Shown piece by piece: positions 16,416-24,826 of a stretch of 64,000 nucleotides of DNA (within the stretch, counting starts at the first letter, position 1; every line of letters begins with the position of its first letter). The DNA comes from Streptomyces humi (GTDB lineage: Bacteria > Actinomycetota > Actinomycetes > Streptomycetales > Streptomycetaceae), in assembly GCF_001005085.2 (NCBI RefSeq), contig NZ_LBMU02000003.1, positions 62,001 to 126,000 of the forward strand. Direction: 5' to 3'. Made by a program: the position numbers and the translations under genes. The notes under the pieces were generated by a model. It searched no databases, had not been told where the DNA came from, and saw nothing but the letters and a program-made list of their open reading frames with translations.

Positions 16416-17342
16416 CTACATCAGCCCGGCCCCCGCGAGGAACTTGGCCACGCACTCGGTCTCCGTCTCCGACAGCGGTACCTGGGGCTCGGCCGTCGCC
16501 GGGCAGTCGATCACCCCGCGCAGGTACAGCGCCGTCTTGAACGCGCCCAGGGCCGCCGAGCTCGCGCCCATCCGGGCCGGGTCGCCGGCGCCGGTCATCC
16601 GGAAGAGGCCGCACAGCCGCTCCTGCTCGGCCCGCGCCCGCTCCCAGTCGCCCGCGCGGCACCGGCGGTACAGGCGGACGTAGCCGTCCGGGTCGACGTT
16701 GGCGAGCCCCGGTACCACCCCGTCGGCGCCCAGCGCCAGCGCCGAGTCGACGGTCAGCTCGGAGCCCGTCAGCGCGCCGAAGCCGGGCAGGCCGCGGCTG
16801 CCGACGACGACCTCGCGGAAGCCCGCCAGGTCTCCGCTGGAGTCCTTGAGACCGGCCAGCACCCCGTCGGCGGCCAGTTCGAGGACCAGACCGGCGGGGA
16901 GCTTGGTGTGGACGGCGGACGGGATGTCGTAGGCGATCACGGGGACGGGCGAGCGGCCGGCGACCAGGCGGAAGTGACGGGCGATCTCCGCGGGGTGGGT
17001 GCGGGTGTAGAAGGGGGCGGTGACCACGATCCCGTCCGCGCCCGCCGCCGTGACGGAGGCGACGTGGTCCAGGACCCGGGGTGTCGTCATGTCGATGACG
17101 CCCGCCAGGACCGGGAGCCGGCCGGCCGTGTGGGACACCACCGTCTCCGTGACCAGCCCGCGCTGCCGGTCCGTCAGGTAGGCCGCCTCCGACGTCGAGC
17201 CGAGGACGAACAGTCCGTCCACGCCGGCCGTCACCAGATGGTCGACGAGCCGGCGCAGCGACGGGACGTCCACCTCGCGGTCCGGGGTCAGGGGCGTGCA
17301 GACGGGCGGTACGACTCCGGTCAGCGGGGCGGAAAGGGGCAT
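16416..17342 (-). CDS. DapA/NanA-family aldolase (dihydrodipicolinate synthase superfamily)
   Basis: A 308-residue class I aldolase. The Schiff-base Lys is in GLKDSSGD, the catalytic Tyr in YDIPSAV, and the oxo-acid-binding loop reads GSTSEA. The first hydroxyl residue of that loop is Ser, as in N-acetylneuraminate lyase (GSTGE), rather than Thr as in biosynthetic DapA (GTTGE). The start ATG at 17342 shares one base with the stop of the ABC ATPase upstream, so it is the last gene of the five-gene transporter operon. It therefore probably cleaves the imported compound. Sialic acid is a candidate; other 2-keto acids cannot be excluded. Confidence 0.85.
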   Translation of the reverse strand: MPLSAPLTGVVPPVCTPLTPDREVDVPSLRRLVDHLVTAGVDGLFVLGSTSEAAYLTDRQRGLVTETVVSHTAGRLPVLAGVIDMTTPRVLDHVASVTAAGADGIVVTAPFYTRTHPAEIARHFRLVAGRSPVPVIAYDIPSAVHTKLPAGLVLELAADGVLAGLKDSSGDLAGFREVVVGSRGLPGFGALTGSELTVDSALALGADGVVPGLANVDPDGYVRLYRRCRAGDWERARAEQERLCGLFRMTGAGDPARMGASSAALGAFKTALYLRGVIDCPATAEPQVPLSETETECVAKFLAGAGLM

Positions 17343-18340
17343 CAGGTCTCCCGGGGCAGGCTGCGGCTCGGCTGGTCCTCCTCCAACGGATGGTGACAGC
17401 GGTAGCGGTGACCGGGCCGTGACGCGGCCGCGAAGTCAGGCATGCGGGCGGCACACGTGTCGTCCGCCCGCCAGCAGCGGGTGCGGAACGGGCACCCGGA
17501 CGGCGGCCGGGTCGCCGAGGGGACCGGGCCGGTCAGCGGGATCGGGTCGACGGGGCTCAGCAGTCCTGGGGTGGCCGAGAACAGGGCGCGGGTGTACGGG
17601 TGGCGGGCGTCCCCGGTGACCTCGGCGGCCGGGGTGTCCTCGACGATCCGGCCCAGGTACATGGTGATCACCCGGTCGCTCATCCGCCGTACCGTCTGGA
17701 TGTCGTGGGAGACGAAGACCATCGCGAGGCCGAGGCGTTCACGCAGGTCCAGCAGGAGGTTCAGGATCTGGGCGCGGACCGAGACGTCCAGGGCGCTGGT
17801 CGGTTCGTCCGCCACCACCAGCGGCGGGTCGAGGGCGAGCGCGCGGGCGATCGCGACGCGCTGGCGCTGACCGCCGGAGAGCTGGCCGGGCAGCGCCTCG
17901 GCGAGCGCCCGCGGCAGCCCGACCAGGCTCATCAACTCCTTCACCCGGTCGTCCCGTTCGGCCTTGGTGCCGCGTCCGTGGACGTCCAGCGGGTCGCGCA
18001 GGACACGGCCGACGGGCAGCCGGCGGTTCAGGGCGGTCGAGGGATCCTGGAGGACCAGGCCGGTGCCGGCGCCGACGGCGCTGCGGCGTTCGGCCGCGGA
18101 CATCGCCCACAGGTCACGGCCGTGGACGGTGACCGTGCCCGCGGTCGGCCGCTGGATGCCGACCAGCACCTTGGCCAGTGTCGACTTCCCGCACCCCGAC
18201 TCGCCGACCACGCCGACCGTCTCGCCCGCCGCCACGCTGAGGTCGGCGTCGGTCAGCGCGTACACCCGGTCGCCGCCGAACAGGCCGCCGCCGCGGGCCC
18301 GGTGCACCACGTGGACGCCGGACAGCCCCACCAGGCTCAT
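17342..18340 (-). CDS. Oligopeptide-type ABC transporter, ATP-binding protein (DppF/OppF-like)
   Basis: A 332-residue ATPase. Walker A is GESGCGKST, the signature LSGGQRQRVAIARAL, Walker B PLVVADEPTSALD and the switch FVSHD. The C-terminal oligopeptide-transporter extension holds cysteines (SGCPFRTRCWRADDTCA ... YRCHHP), typical of the Dpp/Opp group. The ATG at 18340 overlaps the stop of the fused permease-ATPase by four bases (ATGA), and its own stop overlaps the aldolase start by one base. It pairs with the ATPase half of the fused gene to form the heterodimer. Confidence 0.93.
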   Translation of the reverse strand: MSLVGLSGVHVVHRARGGGLFGGDRVYALTDADLSVAAGETVGVVGESGCGKSTLAKVLVGIQRPTAGTVTVHGRDLWAMSAAERRSAVGAGTGLVLQDPSTALNRRLPVGRVLRDPLDVHGRGTKAERDDRVKELMSLVGLPRALAEALPGQLSGGQRQRVAIARALALDPPLVVADEPTSALDVSVRAQILNLLLDLRERLGLAMVFVSHDIQTVRRMSDRVITMYLGRIVEDTPAAEVTGDARHPYTRALFSATPGLLSPVDPIPLTGPVPSATRPPSGCPFRTRCWRADDTCAARMPDFAAASRPGHRYRCHHPLEEDQPSRSLPRET

Positions 18341-20385
18341 GTCACCGCCTCCGTGCCGGCCAGGTCGACGGCCGGGTGGTGGCAGGCCGCGGTGTGGGCG
18401 GGGGTGCCGAGCAGGGACGGCGGTGTCGTACGGCAGACGTCGCCCGCCGCGGGACACCGGTCGCTGAACCGGCACCCCGCGGGAAAGTCGGCGGGGGCCG
18501 GGACCACGCCCCTGATCTGGGTGAGGCGGGCGGCGCCGGACTCCAGGGAGAGGACGCTGCCGAGGAGGCCGCGGGTGTAGTGGTGGGCCGGGGAGCCCAC
18601 CAGTTCGGCGGTGACGCCGGTCTCCACGATCTGGCCGCCGTACATCACCACCACCCGGTCGGTGACGTCCGCGACCAGGGCCAGGTCGTGGGAGACCAGG
18701 ATCAGCGCGAAGCCGAGTTCCTCGCGCAGGCGCAGGAGGAGTTCCATCACCTGGGCCTGGACGGTGACGTCGAGGGCGGTGGTGGGTTCGTCCGCGATGA
18801 TCAGGCGCGGGTCGCGGGAGAGTGCCATCGCGATCAGGACGCGCTGGCGCTGGCCGCCGGAGAGTTCGTGGGGGTGGCTGCGGAGGGTGCGGGCGGGGTC
18901 CAGGCCGACGAGGGTGAGGAGCTCGGCGGGGGTGCGGTGGCCGCCGCGCCGGGTGAGTTGTCCGAGCTGGGCCTTGATGGTCATGGAGGGGTTCAGGGAG
19001 GACAGGGCGTCCTGGTAGACCATCGCGATCTCGTGGCCCAGGAGGCGGCGGAGGCGGCGGTGGGGGGTGAGGAGATCCGTGGGCGGCCGCGTGGGGGCCG
19101 GTCGCGCCCGCGCGGCGGCAGCCGCGTATCCGGTGCGGCCCCGCGTCCCTTTGGGGCGTGTTCCCTCACCGGCGTGGAAGTCGATTCGGCCCGCCACCTG
19201 TGCCGTCTTCGGTTGCAGACCCATGATCGTGAGAGCGGTGAGGGACTTTCCGCAGCCCGACTCCCCTACCAGGCCCAGCACTTCACCCGGGTGGATGTCG
19301 AAGCCGATGCCGTCGACGATGTGCACGCCCCGGTGGCGGTCCGGGAAGCCGATGGTGAGGTTCCGCACGGACAGGACCGGTGGGCCCTCCCGGGACGGCA
19401 GCGGGCGTGCCCTGGCGCGGAGTCGTTCCCCCGCCTCCGTCAGGCCCGGCAGCTCCAGGACCTCTCCTCGTTCGACGGTCTCCACCGGATCGGCCTCCGC
19501 CGGTTCCGTCCGCCTCGGGGCCGGCGACGCCCAGGCGTCCGAGACGCCCTCGGAGAGGAGGTTCAGGGCGAGGACGGTGAGGAGGATCAGCAGGCCCGGG
19601 AAGAGAGTGGCCCACCAGCCGCCGGTCAGGACCATGTTCTTGCCGTCCGCGATGACGCTGCCCCAGGACGGGTCCGGGGGGCGGACGCCCGCGCCGATGA
19701 AGGACAGGGACGCCTCGAAGACGATCGCCTCGGCGACCTGGACCGTGCAGAAGACCAGGACGGGAGCGGCGCAGTTGACCGCCACGTGGCGTACGACGAT
19801 GTGCGGGGTGCGGGCGCCGATCACCCGTTCCGCGGTGACGTAGTCCTCGCCGTACTGGTCGAGGACGTTCGCCCGGACGACGCGGGCCACCGGCGGGGTG
19901 AAGAGGAAGGCGATCGCGCAGATCAGGACGGTGATGCCACCGCCGAAGACGGCGACCAGGACGGCGGCCAGGGCGATGCCGGGGAACGCCATCACCACGT
20001 CCAGGCAGCGCATCAGGCTCTCGTCGACGCCTTTGCGGGAGGTCGCCGCGAGCGCTCCGAGAAGCGCGCCGGCGGCCAGGGCGAGGCCGGTCGCGCCGAG
20101 TCCGATGGCGAGGGACCAGCGGGCGCCGTACATCAGCCGGCTGAGGATGTCCCGGCCGAGACTGTCCTGGCCCATCCAGTGGCCGGCGGAGGGGTGCCCG
20201 GTGCCGTCGGCGGGGGCCTGCTGGGCGAGGGGGTCGTCGGGGGCGAGGAGCGGGGCGCACAGCGCCACCAGGACGATCACGGCGAGGAAGGCGAGGGCCG
20301 CCCTCGACGCCGGCGGCAGTCTGCGCAGCCGTACGCCGGGCCGGGCCAGGACGGTGGCCAGGGCCGCGCGGGTGAACGTCGTCAT
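18337..20385 (-). CDS. Fused ABC permease (DppC-like) and ATPase (DppD-like)
   Basis: A 682-residue fusion of two subunits usually encoded separately. Residues about 1-300 are a DppC/OppC permease: an N-terminal helix ending in APDDPLAQQ, HWMGQDSLGRDILSRLMYGAR, and a coupling motif near GEDYVTAERVIGARTPHIVVRHV. A linker of about 50 residues follows. Residues about 345-682 are the ATPase: Walker A GESGCGKSL, signature LSGGQRQRVLIAMAL, Walker B LIIADEPTTALD, switch LVSHD and a C-terminal Cys cluster (AGCRFSDRCPAAGDVC). Its start overlaps the upstream permease stop by four bases. An unusual insert rich in Arg, Pro and Thr lies between Walker A and the Q-loop. Confidence 0.92.
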   Translation of the reverse strand: MTTFTRAALATVLARPGVRLRRLPPASRAALAFLAVIVLVALCAPLLAPDDPLAQQAPADGTGHPSAGHWMGQDSLGRDILSRLMYGARWSLAIGLGATGLALAAGALLGALAATSRKGVDESLMRCLDVVMAFPGIALAAVLVAVFGGGITVLICAIAFLFTPPVARVVRANVLDQYGEDYVTAERVIGARTPHIVVRHVAVNCAAPVLVFCTVQVAEAIVFEASLSFIGAGVRPPDPSWGSVIADGKNMVLTGGWWATLFPGLLILLTVLALNLLSEGVSDAWASPAPRRTEPAEADPVETVERGEVLELPGLTEAGERLRARARPLPSREGPPVLSVRNLTIGFPDRHRGVHIVDGIGFDIHPGEVLGLVGESGCGKSLTALTIMGLQPKTAQVAGRIDFHAGEGTRPKGTRGRTGYAAAAARARPAPTRPPTDLLTPHRRLRRLLGHEIAMVYQDALSSLNPSMTIKAQLGQLTRRGGHRTPAELLTLVGLDPARTLRSHPHELSGGQRQRVLIAMALSRDPRLIIADEPTTALDVTVQAQVMELLLRLREELGFALILVSHDLALVADVTDRVVVMYGGQIVETGVTAELVGSPAHHYTRGLLGSVLSLESGAARLTQIRGVVPAPADFPAGCRFSDRCPAAGDVCRTTPPSLLGTPAHTAACHHPAVDLAGTEAVT

Positions 20386-21341
20386 GCCGCCTCCCGCAGA
20401 CGTGGGTTGACGAACAGGTAGAGGATGTCGATGACGAGGTTGACGACGACGAAGCCGGTGGCGGTGGTCAGGACCACGCCCTGGACGACGGCGGGGTCAC
20501 CGTTCTGGACCGCGTCGATCATCAGTTTGCCCATGCCGGGCAGGGCGAAGACGGTCTCGATGACGACCGCGCCGCCGAGCAGGTAACCGACCCGCAGACC
20601 GAGCACGGTCAGCGGGTTGACCAGGGCGTTGCGCAGGACGTTGCGGCCGACCACGACGGGGGGCGGCAGGCCGCCGCCGATCGCGGTGCGGACGTAGTCC
20701 TTGTCGAGTTCCTCCACCACCGAGGTGCGGACGATGCGGGTGAGCTGGGCGGCGACCGGCAGGGAGAGCGCGAGTGCGGGCAGCGCCATGGTCCGCAGCC
20801 AGCCGGTGACGGAGTCCTCGGGGTTGATGTAGCCGCCGGACGGGAACCAGCCGCGGTCGACGGCGAGGTACTGGATCATCAGCAGCGCCAGCCAGAAGGC
20901 GGGGGCGGCGACGCCGACCAGGGAGAGCACCCGGATGACCTGGTCGAGCCGGCGGTCGCGGTGGACGGCCGCGGTGACCCCGCCGGCGAGCGCCAGGACG
21001 ACGGCGATGCCGAGGCCCAGGAAGGTCAGCTGGAGGGTGAGCGGGAGCGCGGTGAGGACCTGGTCGCGGACCGGGGTGCGGGTGAGGGCGCTGGTACCGA
21101 GGTCGCCGTGGGACAGGTCGCCGACGAAGTGGACGTAGCGCAGCGGGAGCGGGTCGAGGAGGCCGTTGCGTTCGCGGAAGTCGTGGAGCTGCCGCGGGGT
21201 GGGGTTGGCGCCCTGGAAGAACGCGGACGCCGGGTCGACGTCGGAGAAGCGCATCACCAGGAACACGAACAGGGCGATGCCGAGCAGCAGCGGCACCAGC
21301 AGGGCGACGCGGCGCAGCAGGATGCGCAGGACGGCGGTCAT
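20382..21341 (-). CDS. Oligopeptide-type ABC transporter, permease (DppB-like)
   Basis: A 319-residue membrane protein with about six helices. It shows the DppB/OppB pattern: N-terminal RILLRRVALLVPLLLGIALFVFLVMRF, a periplasmic loop with DPLPLRYVHFVGDLSHGDLGTS, and the EAA-type coupling loop LDKDYVRTAIGGGLPPPVVVGRNVLRNALVNP. It starts four bases after the binding-protein stop and overlaps the fused permease-ATPase by ATGA, so translation is coupled. It forms the heterodimeric channel with the permease half of that protein. Confidence 0.94.
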   Translation of the reverse strand: MTAVLRILLRRVALLVPLLLGIALFVFLVMRFSDVDPASAFFQGANPTPRQLHDFRERNGLLDPLPLRYVHFVGDLSHGDLGTSALTRTPVRDQVLTALPLTLQLTFLGLGIAVVLALAGGVTAAVHRDRRLDQVIRVLSLVGVAAPAFWLALLMIQYLAVDRGWFPSGGYINPEDSVTGWLRTMALPALALSLPVAAQLTRIVRTSVVEELDKDYVRTAIGGGLPPPVVVGRNVLRNALVNPLTVLGLRVGYLLGGAVVIETVFALPGMGKLMIDAVQNGDPAVVQGVVLTTATGFVVVNLVIDILYLFVNPRLREAA

Positions 21342-21345
21342 GCCG

Positions 21346-22941
21346 TCAGGCCCACTTGGCGGTGAGCACGTTGATACCGGGGTAGGGCTGGGCCCTCATG
21401 CCGGTGAGCCGGCGCGGGTCCCAGGCGGTGATCAGCTCGTTGTGGACGACCGGGTAGATGACGGCCTGTTCGGCGACGACGTCGATGTAGTCCTGGATCA
21501 TCGCCCGCTTCCTGTCGGGGTCCGGTTCGCGGGTGGCCGCGTCCATGTCCTTGAAGAGCCGCTTGGCGACGGGGTCGTCGGCCCAGCGGGCGTAGCCCGT
21601 CCAGAGGTTCTCGGGGCCGTAGTTGTAGTGCATGATCAGGTCGGCGTCGAGGCCGAACTGGTTGGGGTTCGAGACGGCGGCGACGACCTGGTAGTCCTGT
21701 TTCTGGTCCATCTTGGTGAACACGGCCGTGGTCTCCTGCGGGGACAGGGTCGTGGGGACGCCGATCGCGTCCCAGGACGACTTGATGGTGGGCAGGCAGT
21801 CGACGATCCAGCTCACGTTGACGGCGAGCAGGTCGATGCGCAGTCCGCTGACTCCGGCGGCCCTGAGCAGCGCCTTCGCCCGGTCCGGATCGTGGCCGTA
21901 GACCGTCCTCGCCCTGCGGTAGGCGGGGTTGGCCTCGTTCAGGAACGAACTCGCCGGTCTCCCGTGGCCCTTGAGGGCGACCTCGACGATCTTCTGCTTG
22001 TCCACGGCGTAGTGCAGGGCCTGCCGGACCCGGACGTCGTCGAAGGGTTCGTGCCTGGTGTTGAACATCAGGAACAGGTTGTTCATCCCGGCGCCGCCGC
22101 CGACCGACAGGCCGCCCTGTTCGAGGCGGGGGATGTTGGCGTAGGGGATGTTGTCGGAGATCTGCGCGCCCGCGTCCACCCCGGAGATCCTGGCCACGCG
22201 GGAGGCGGCGTCGACGATCGTCAGCCAGTTCATCCGCGGGAAGGCGGGCCTGCGGGGGCCGTTGTAGCGGTCGTACGCGGCGAAGGTGGTGTTCGACTTC
22301 GGGTGGTGGCCGGTCTGCCGGTACGGTCCCGAGCCCACCGCCAGTCCCCTGATCGCGTCGTCCCAGGCGCCCGGCCGGGCGAACACGTGCTTCGGCATGA
22401 TCTTGGCGAGGGTGAGGCGGGCGATGCCGTCCGGGAAGGGGAAGCGGAGCACCAGGTCGACGGTCCGGGTGTCGACCCTGCGGGCCTCCTTCAGCCAGCT
22501 CGCGAAGAAGCCCTGGGCGAGGGTCGGGGTGGCCGGGTCGAGGATCCGGTCGAAGACGAAGACGACGTCGTCGGCGGTGACCGGCCGCCCGTCGTGGAAC
22601 GTGGCGCCGGGGCGCAGGGTGAACCGCCAGGTGGTGGCGTTCGGGTCGGCGGGCAGCCGGGTGGCCAGCGCCGGGTAGGGGGCGCGGGTGATCGGGTCGG
22701 TGTCCGCGAGGCCCTCGTAGATGTGGTTGTTGGCGGCCATCGCGAACGCGGAGGCGGTCTGGGTGGGGTCCCAGCTGCCGTCGTTGCCGTAGCCGATCAC
22801 GGCGGTCAGGGTGCGGTCCGCACCGGTGCCGCCGAGGTCGATCGTGGACTTCGGCCCGCAGGCGGTCAGCGAGGCGGCGGCGCCCAGGGCGCCCGCCTGT
22901 TTCAGGAACGTCCTGCGGGCGTGGGTCGCCTGGTCGCGCAC
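21346..22941 (-). CDS. Extracellular solute-binding lipoprotein, family 5 (peptide/nickel/opine type)
   Basis: A 531-residue binding protein that delivers substrate to the transporter below it. The start is GTG 22941 with GGAGG five bases upstream. The signal combines a twin-arginine motif (RRTFLKQAGALGAAASLTAC) with a lipobox (LTAC-G), so a Tat-exported lipoprotein is likely. The family-5 core is clear: TWRFTLRPGATFHDGRPVTADDVVFVFDR near residue 100 and VRQALHYAVDKQKIVEVALKG. Dpp/Opp-type binding proteins carry peptides but also nickel, opines and, in some bacteria, sialic acid. It has its own promoter at 22993-23021. Confidence 0.93.
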   Translation of the reverse strand: MRDQATHARRTFLKQAGALGAAASLTACGPKSTIDLGGTGADRTLTAVIGYGNDGSWDPTQTASAFAMAANNHIYEGLADTDPITRAPYPALATRLPADPNATTWRFTLRPGATFHDGRPVTADDVVFVFDRILDPATPTLAQGFFASWLKEARRVDTRTVDLVLRFPFPDGIARLTLAKIMPKHVFARPGAWDDAIRGLAVGSGPYRQTGHHPKSNTTFAAYDRYNGPRRPAFPRMNWLTIVDAASRVARISGVDAGAQISDNIPYANIPRLEQGGLSVGGGAGMNNLFLMFNTRHEPFDDVRVRQALHYAVDKQKIVEVALKGHGRPASSFLNEANPAYRRARTVYGHDPDRAKALLRAAGVSGLRIDLLAVNVSWIVDCLPTIKSSWDAIGVPTTLSPQETTAVFTKMDQKQDYQVVAAVSNPNQFGLDADLIMHYNYGPENLWTGYARWADDPVAKRLFKDMDAATREPDPDRKRAMIQDYIDVVAEQAVIYPVVHNELITAWDPRRLTGMRAQPYPGINVLTAKWA

Positions 22942-22992
22942 GGTGCCTCCGGCGTGGGGGGAAGGAGACGTCGGACGTCCTGTGTAAGCGCG

Positions 22993-23021
22993 ACCATAAG
23001 AGTGGGTTCAGGGACGGTCAA
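22993..23021 (-). promoter_or_regulatory. Promoter of the five-gene transporter operon
   Basis: On the minus strand TTGACC (23021-23016), a 17-bp spacer and TATGGT (22998-22993) form a good vegetative-type promoter, with transcription starting near 22985. A small palindrome, CCACC-aga-GGTGG (plus-strand orientation), lies about 25 bp upstream near 23047-23059 and could be a regulator site. Confidence 0.65.
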
Positions 23022-23211
23022 GGCAACGCACGCGAATGGCGTAAACCACCAGAGGTGGGACCAATGGCACCGCCCAGCTCGGCGAGCGACCGCTCGTCAC
23101 CACCGGCCGCCCCGGCCTGCCCGGCCCCACCCGCTGCCGCGATCTCCAGCCGCCGGCGCAGCGGTCCCAGTCGCACCGGGCGACCGGTGCCGAGGGGCGG
23201 AGACGGCGGAC

Positions 23212-24219
23212 CTACGGCAGGGTTTTCTCGTACGACGGGTCCTGGTCGGAGTCGTAGACGAGCTTGCCGGCCGCGTCGTAGCCCTTGAGATGCGGGGCCC
23301 TGGTGACCTGCTCGTGCAGGGTGCCGGTGGCGACGAACCAGCCGTGGTCGAGGACCACCTGGCCCGCGCTGTCGCCGTAGGAGGCGGTCATCCGGGTCAC
23401 CGAGGCGCGGTGGCCGCCGATGATCCCCCAGCGGAACGGCAGTTTCCAGGCGCCCTTGTCGATGACCGACTGCTGGTACAGCTTGCCGCTGTTCATGTCC
23501 GGCGCCACGGATGTCCCCGCGTCACCGAAGGGGTCGCCGACACTGGTGTTCAGGCCGGAGGCCGCGCCGTCCTTGACGGTGCAGATGAGCCGGGCCGGCA
23601 CCGGCTTCTCGCGGACCGCCACCACGGAGTAGCCGTCGCCGGGGGCGTTGGAGTCGCCGGTGCTGCGCATCGCCAGGATGATCCGGTAGTCGGCCGGCTT
23701 GCCCAGGTCGGTGTAGGTCGGGTCCTTGGGCAGGCGGTGCGCCTTGTTGTAGTCGAGGCACGCGCCGAGTCCGGCGGCCGCCTGCTCGAAGGTGATCCCG
23801 TCCAGCAGCTGGTGCGCCGCGGACGCCGGGCGGGCCGGGTCCGTCGGGGTCGCCACCGGTGCCGAGGTGGTCGGGGCCGAGGTGGTCGGGGCCGAGGCCG
23901 ACGCGGTGGCCGGGCCGGACGGGGTGGCCTCGCCGGTCGGGGCCGGGCGGGCGCTGGAGAGCACGGTGGGGGCGGGGGCGGCCGGGTCCGGGGCGGCGGT
24001 GCCGCCCAGCGCGTACGCGCCGACCGGGACCGCCGCCAGCGCCGCCAGCGCCGCCCCGGTCACGCCCATCCGGCGGCGCCGCTCCACCAGGCCCCGCCGA
24101 CGGATCTCCGGGTACGGCACCGGCGACGGCCGCACCCGCGCCGCGTCCCCCGCCAGCAGCCCCCGCAGGCGCTCCTCGAAGTCCGGCTCCGCTCCGCCGC
24201 CCTGCGTCTCTTCGCTCAC
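23212..24219 (-). CDS. Membrane protein coupled to ECF sigma factor (putative anti-sigma)
   Basis: A 335-residue protein translated from GTG 24219, which overlaps the sigma-factor stop (GTGA). The layout is a cytoplasmic N-terminus of about 50 residues (PDFEERLRGLLAGDAARVR...RRRGLVERRRRM), one membrane helix (VTGAALAALAAVPVGAYALGG), a Ser/Thr/Pro/Ala-rich linker of about 70 residues and an extracellular domain of about 200 residues with two Cys. The architecture and coupling suggest it regulates the sigma factor, but the N-terminus lacks the HxxxCxxC zinc anti-sigma motif, so the mode is unclear. Confidence 0.7.
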   Translation of the reverse strand: MSEETQGGGAEPDFEERLRGLLAGDAARVRPSPVPYPEIRRRGLVERRRRMGVTGAALAALAAVPVGAYALGGTAAPDPAAPAPTVLSSARPAPTGEATPSGPATASASAPTTSAPTTSAPVATPTDPARPASAAHQLLDGITFEQAAAGLGACLDYNKAHRLPKDPTYTDLGKPADYRIILAMRSTGDSNAPGDGYSVVAVREKPVPARLICTVKDGAASGLNTSVGDPFGDAGTSVAPDMNSGKLYQQSVIDKGAWKLPFRWGIIGGHRASVTRMTASYGDSAGQVVLDHGWFVATGTLHEQVTRAPHLKGYDAAGKLVYDSDQDPSYEKTLP

Positions 24220-24749
24220 CTGGTGCCTCCCTGCGCGGGCGCCGCGTGGCTCATGGCCTGCGCGAGCCCCGGAATCGTACGCAACTTGGCCAGGCCCTTG
24301 GACGCCTGGCTCTTCACCGTGCCCGGGGAGCAGCCGAGCACGTCGGCGACCTCCGCCTCGGACAGGTCCTCCCAGTACCGCAGCACCACCACCGCACGCT
24401 GCCTGGGCGGCAGCTGGGCCAGCGCGGCGAGCAGGGTGCCGCGCTCGTCGGCGCGGGACACGGCGTCGTCGTACTGCGCGCGCTCCGGTGGGGCGGCGGT
24501 CAGCGCCTCGGTGACCCGGCGCTTGCGGAACCTGTCGCTGTTGCAGCTGACCAGCATGCGGCGGACGTAGGCCTCCGGGCGGTCGGTCCGTGAGACGCGG
24601 CGCCACGACCGGTACGCCTTCGCCAGCGCGGTCTGCGTGAGGTCCTCCGCGTGGTGTGGATCTCCGGTGAGCAGATAGGCGGTCCGGACCAGATGGGTCC
24701 ACCTCGCTCTGACGAATTCCTGGAACTGGGCCTCTAGTTCGGCCTGCAT
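24216..24749 (-). CDS. ECF sigma factor, SigE family
   Basis: A 177-residue extracytoplasmic-function sigma factor. Region 2 is at about residues 10-75 (FVRARWTHLVRTAYLLTGDPHHAEDLTQTALAKAYRSW) and region 4 at about 110-165 (LLAALAQLPPRQRAVVVLRYWEDLSEAEVADVLGCSPGTVKSQASKGLAKLR). The DPHHAEDLTQ signature and short length match the actinobacterial SigE family. The start ATG 24749 was chosen because upstream in-frame sequence is implausible. The downstream membrane protein is translationally coupled. The target regulon is unknown; the neighbouring sialidase and transporter are candidates. Confidence 0.93.
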   Translation of the reverse strand: MQAELEAQFQEFVRARWTHLVRTAYLLTGDPHHAEDLTQTALAKAYRSWRRVSRTDRPEAYVRRMLVSCNSDRFRKRRVTEALTAAPPERAQYDDAVSRADERGTLLAALAQLPPRQRAVVVLRYWEDLSEAEVADVLGCSPGTVKSQASKGLAKLRTIPGLAQAMSHAAPAQGGTR

Positions 24750-24826
24750 CGGGCCACCCCCTCGCCCTCCAGACCACCGGAGACCCCGATTCGGTTGCCC
24801 GCCGGACGGAGCGACGCGGACGGCGC

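Noticed and set aside
16416..17342. Calling this gene dapA
   Set aside because: The active-site loop is GSTSE rather than GTTGE and the gene ends a transporter operon, so a catabolic aldolase is more likely than lysine biosynthesis.
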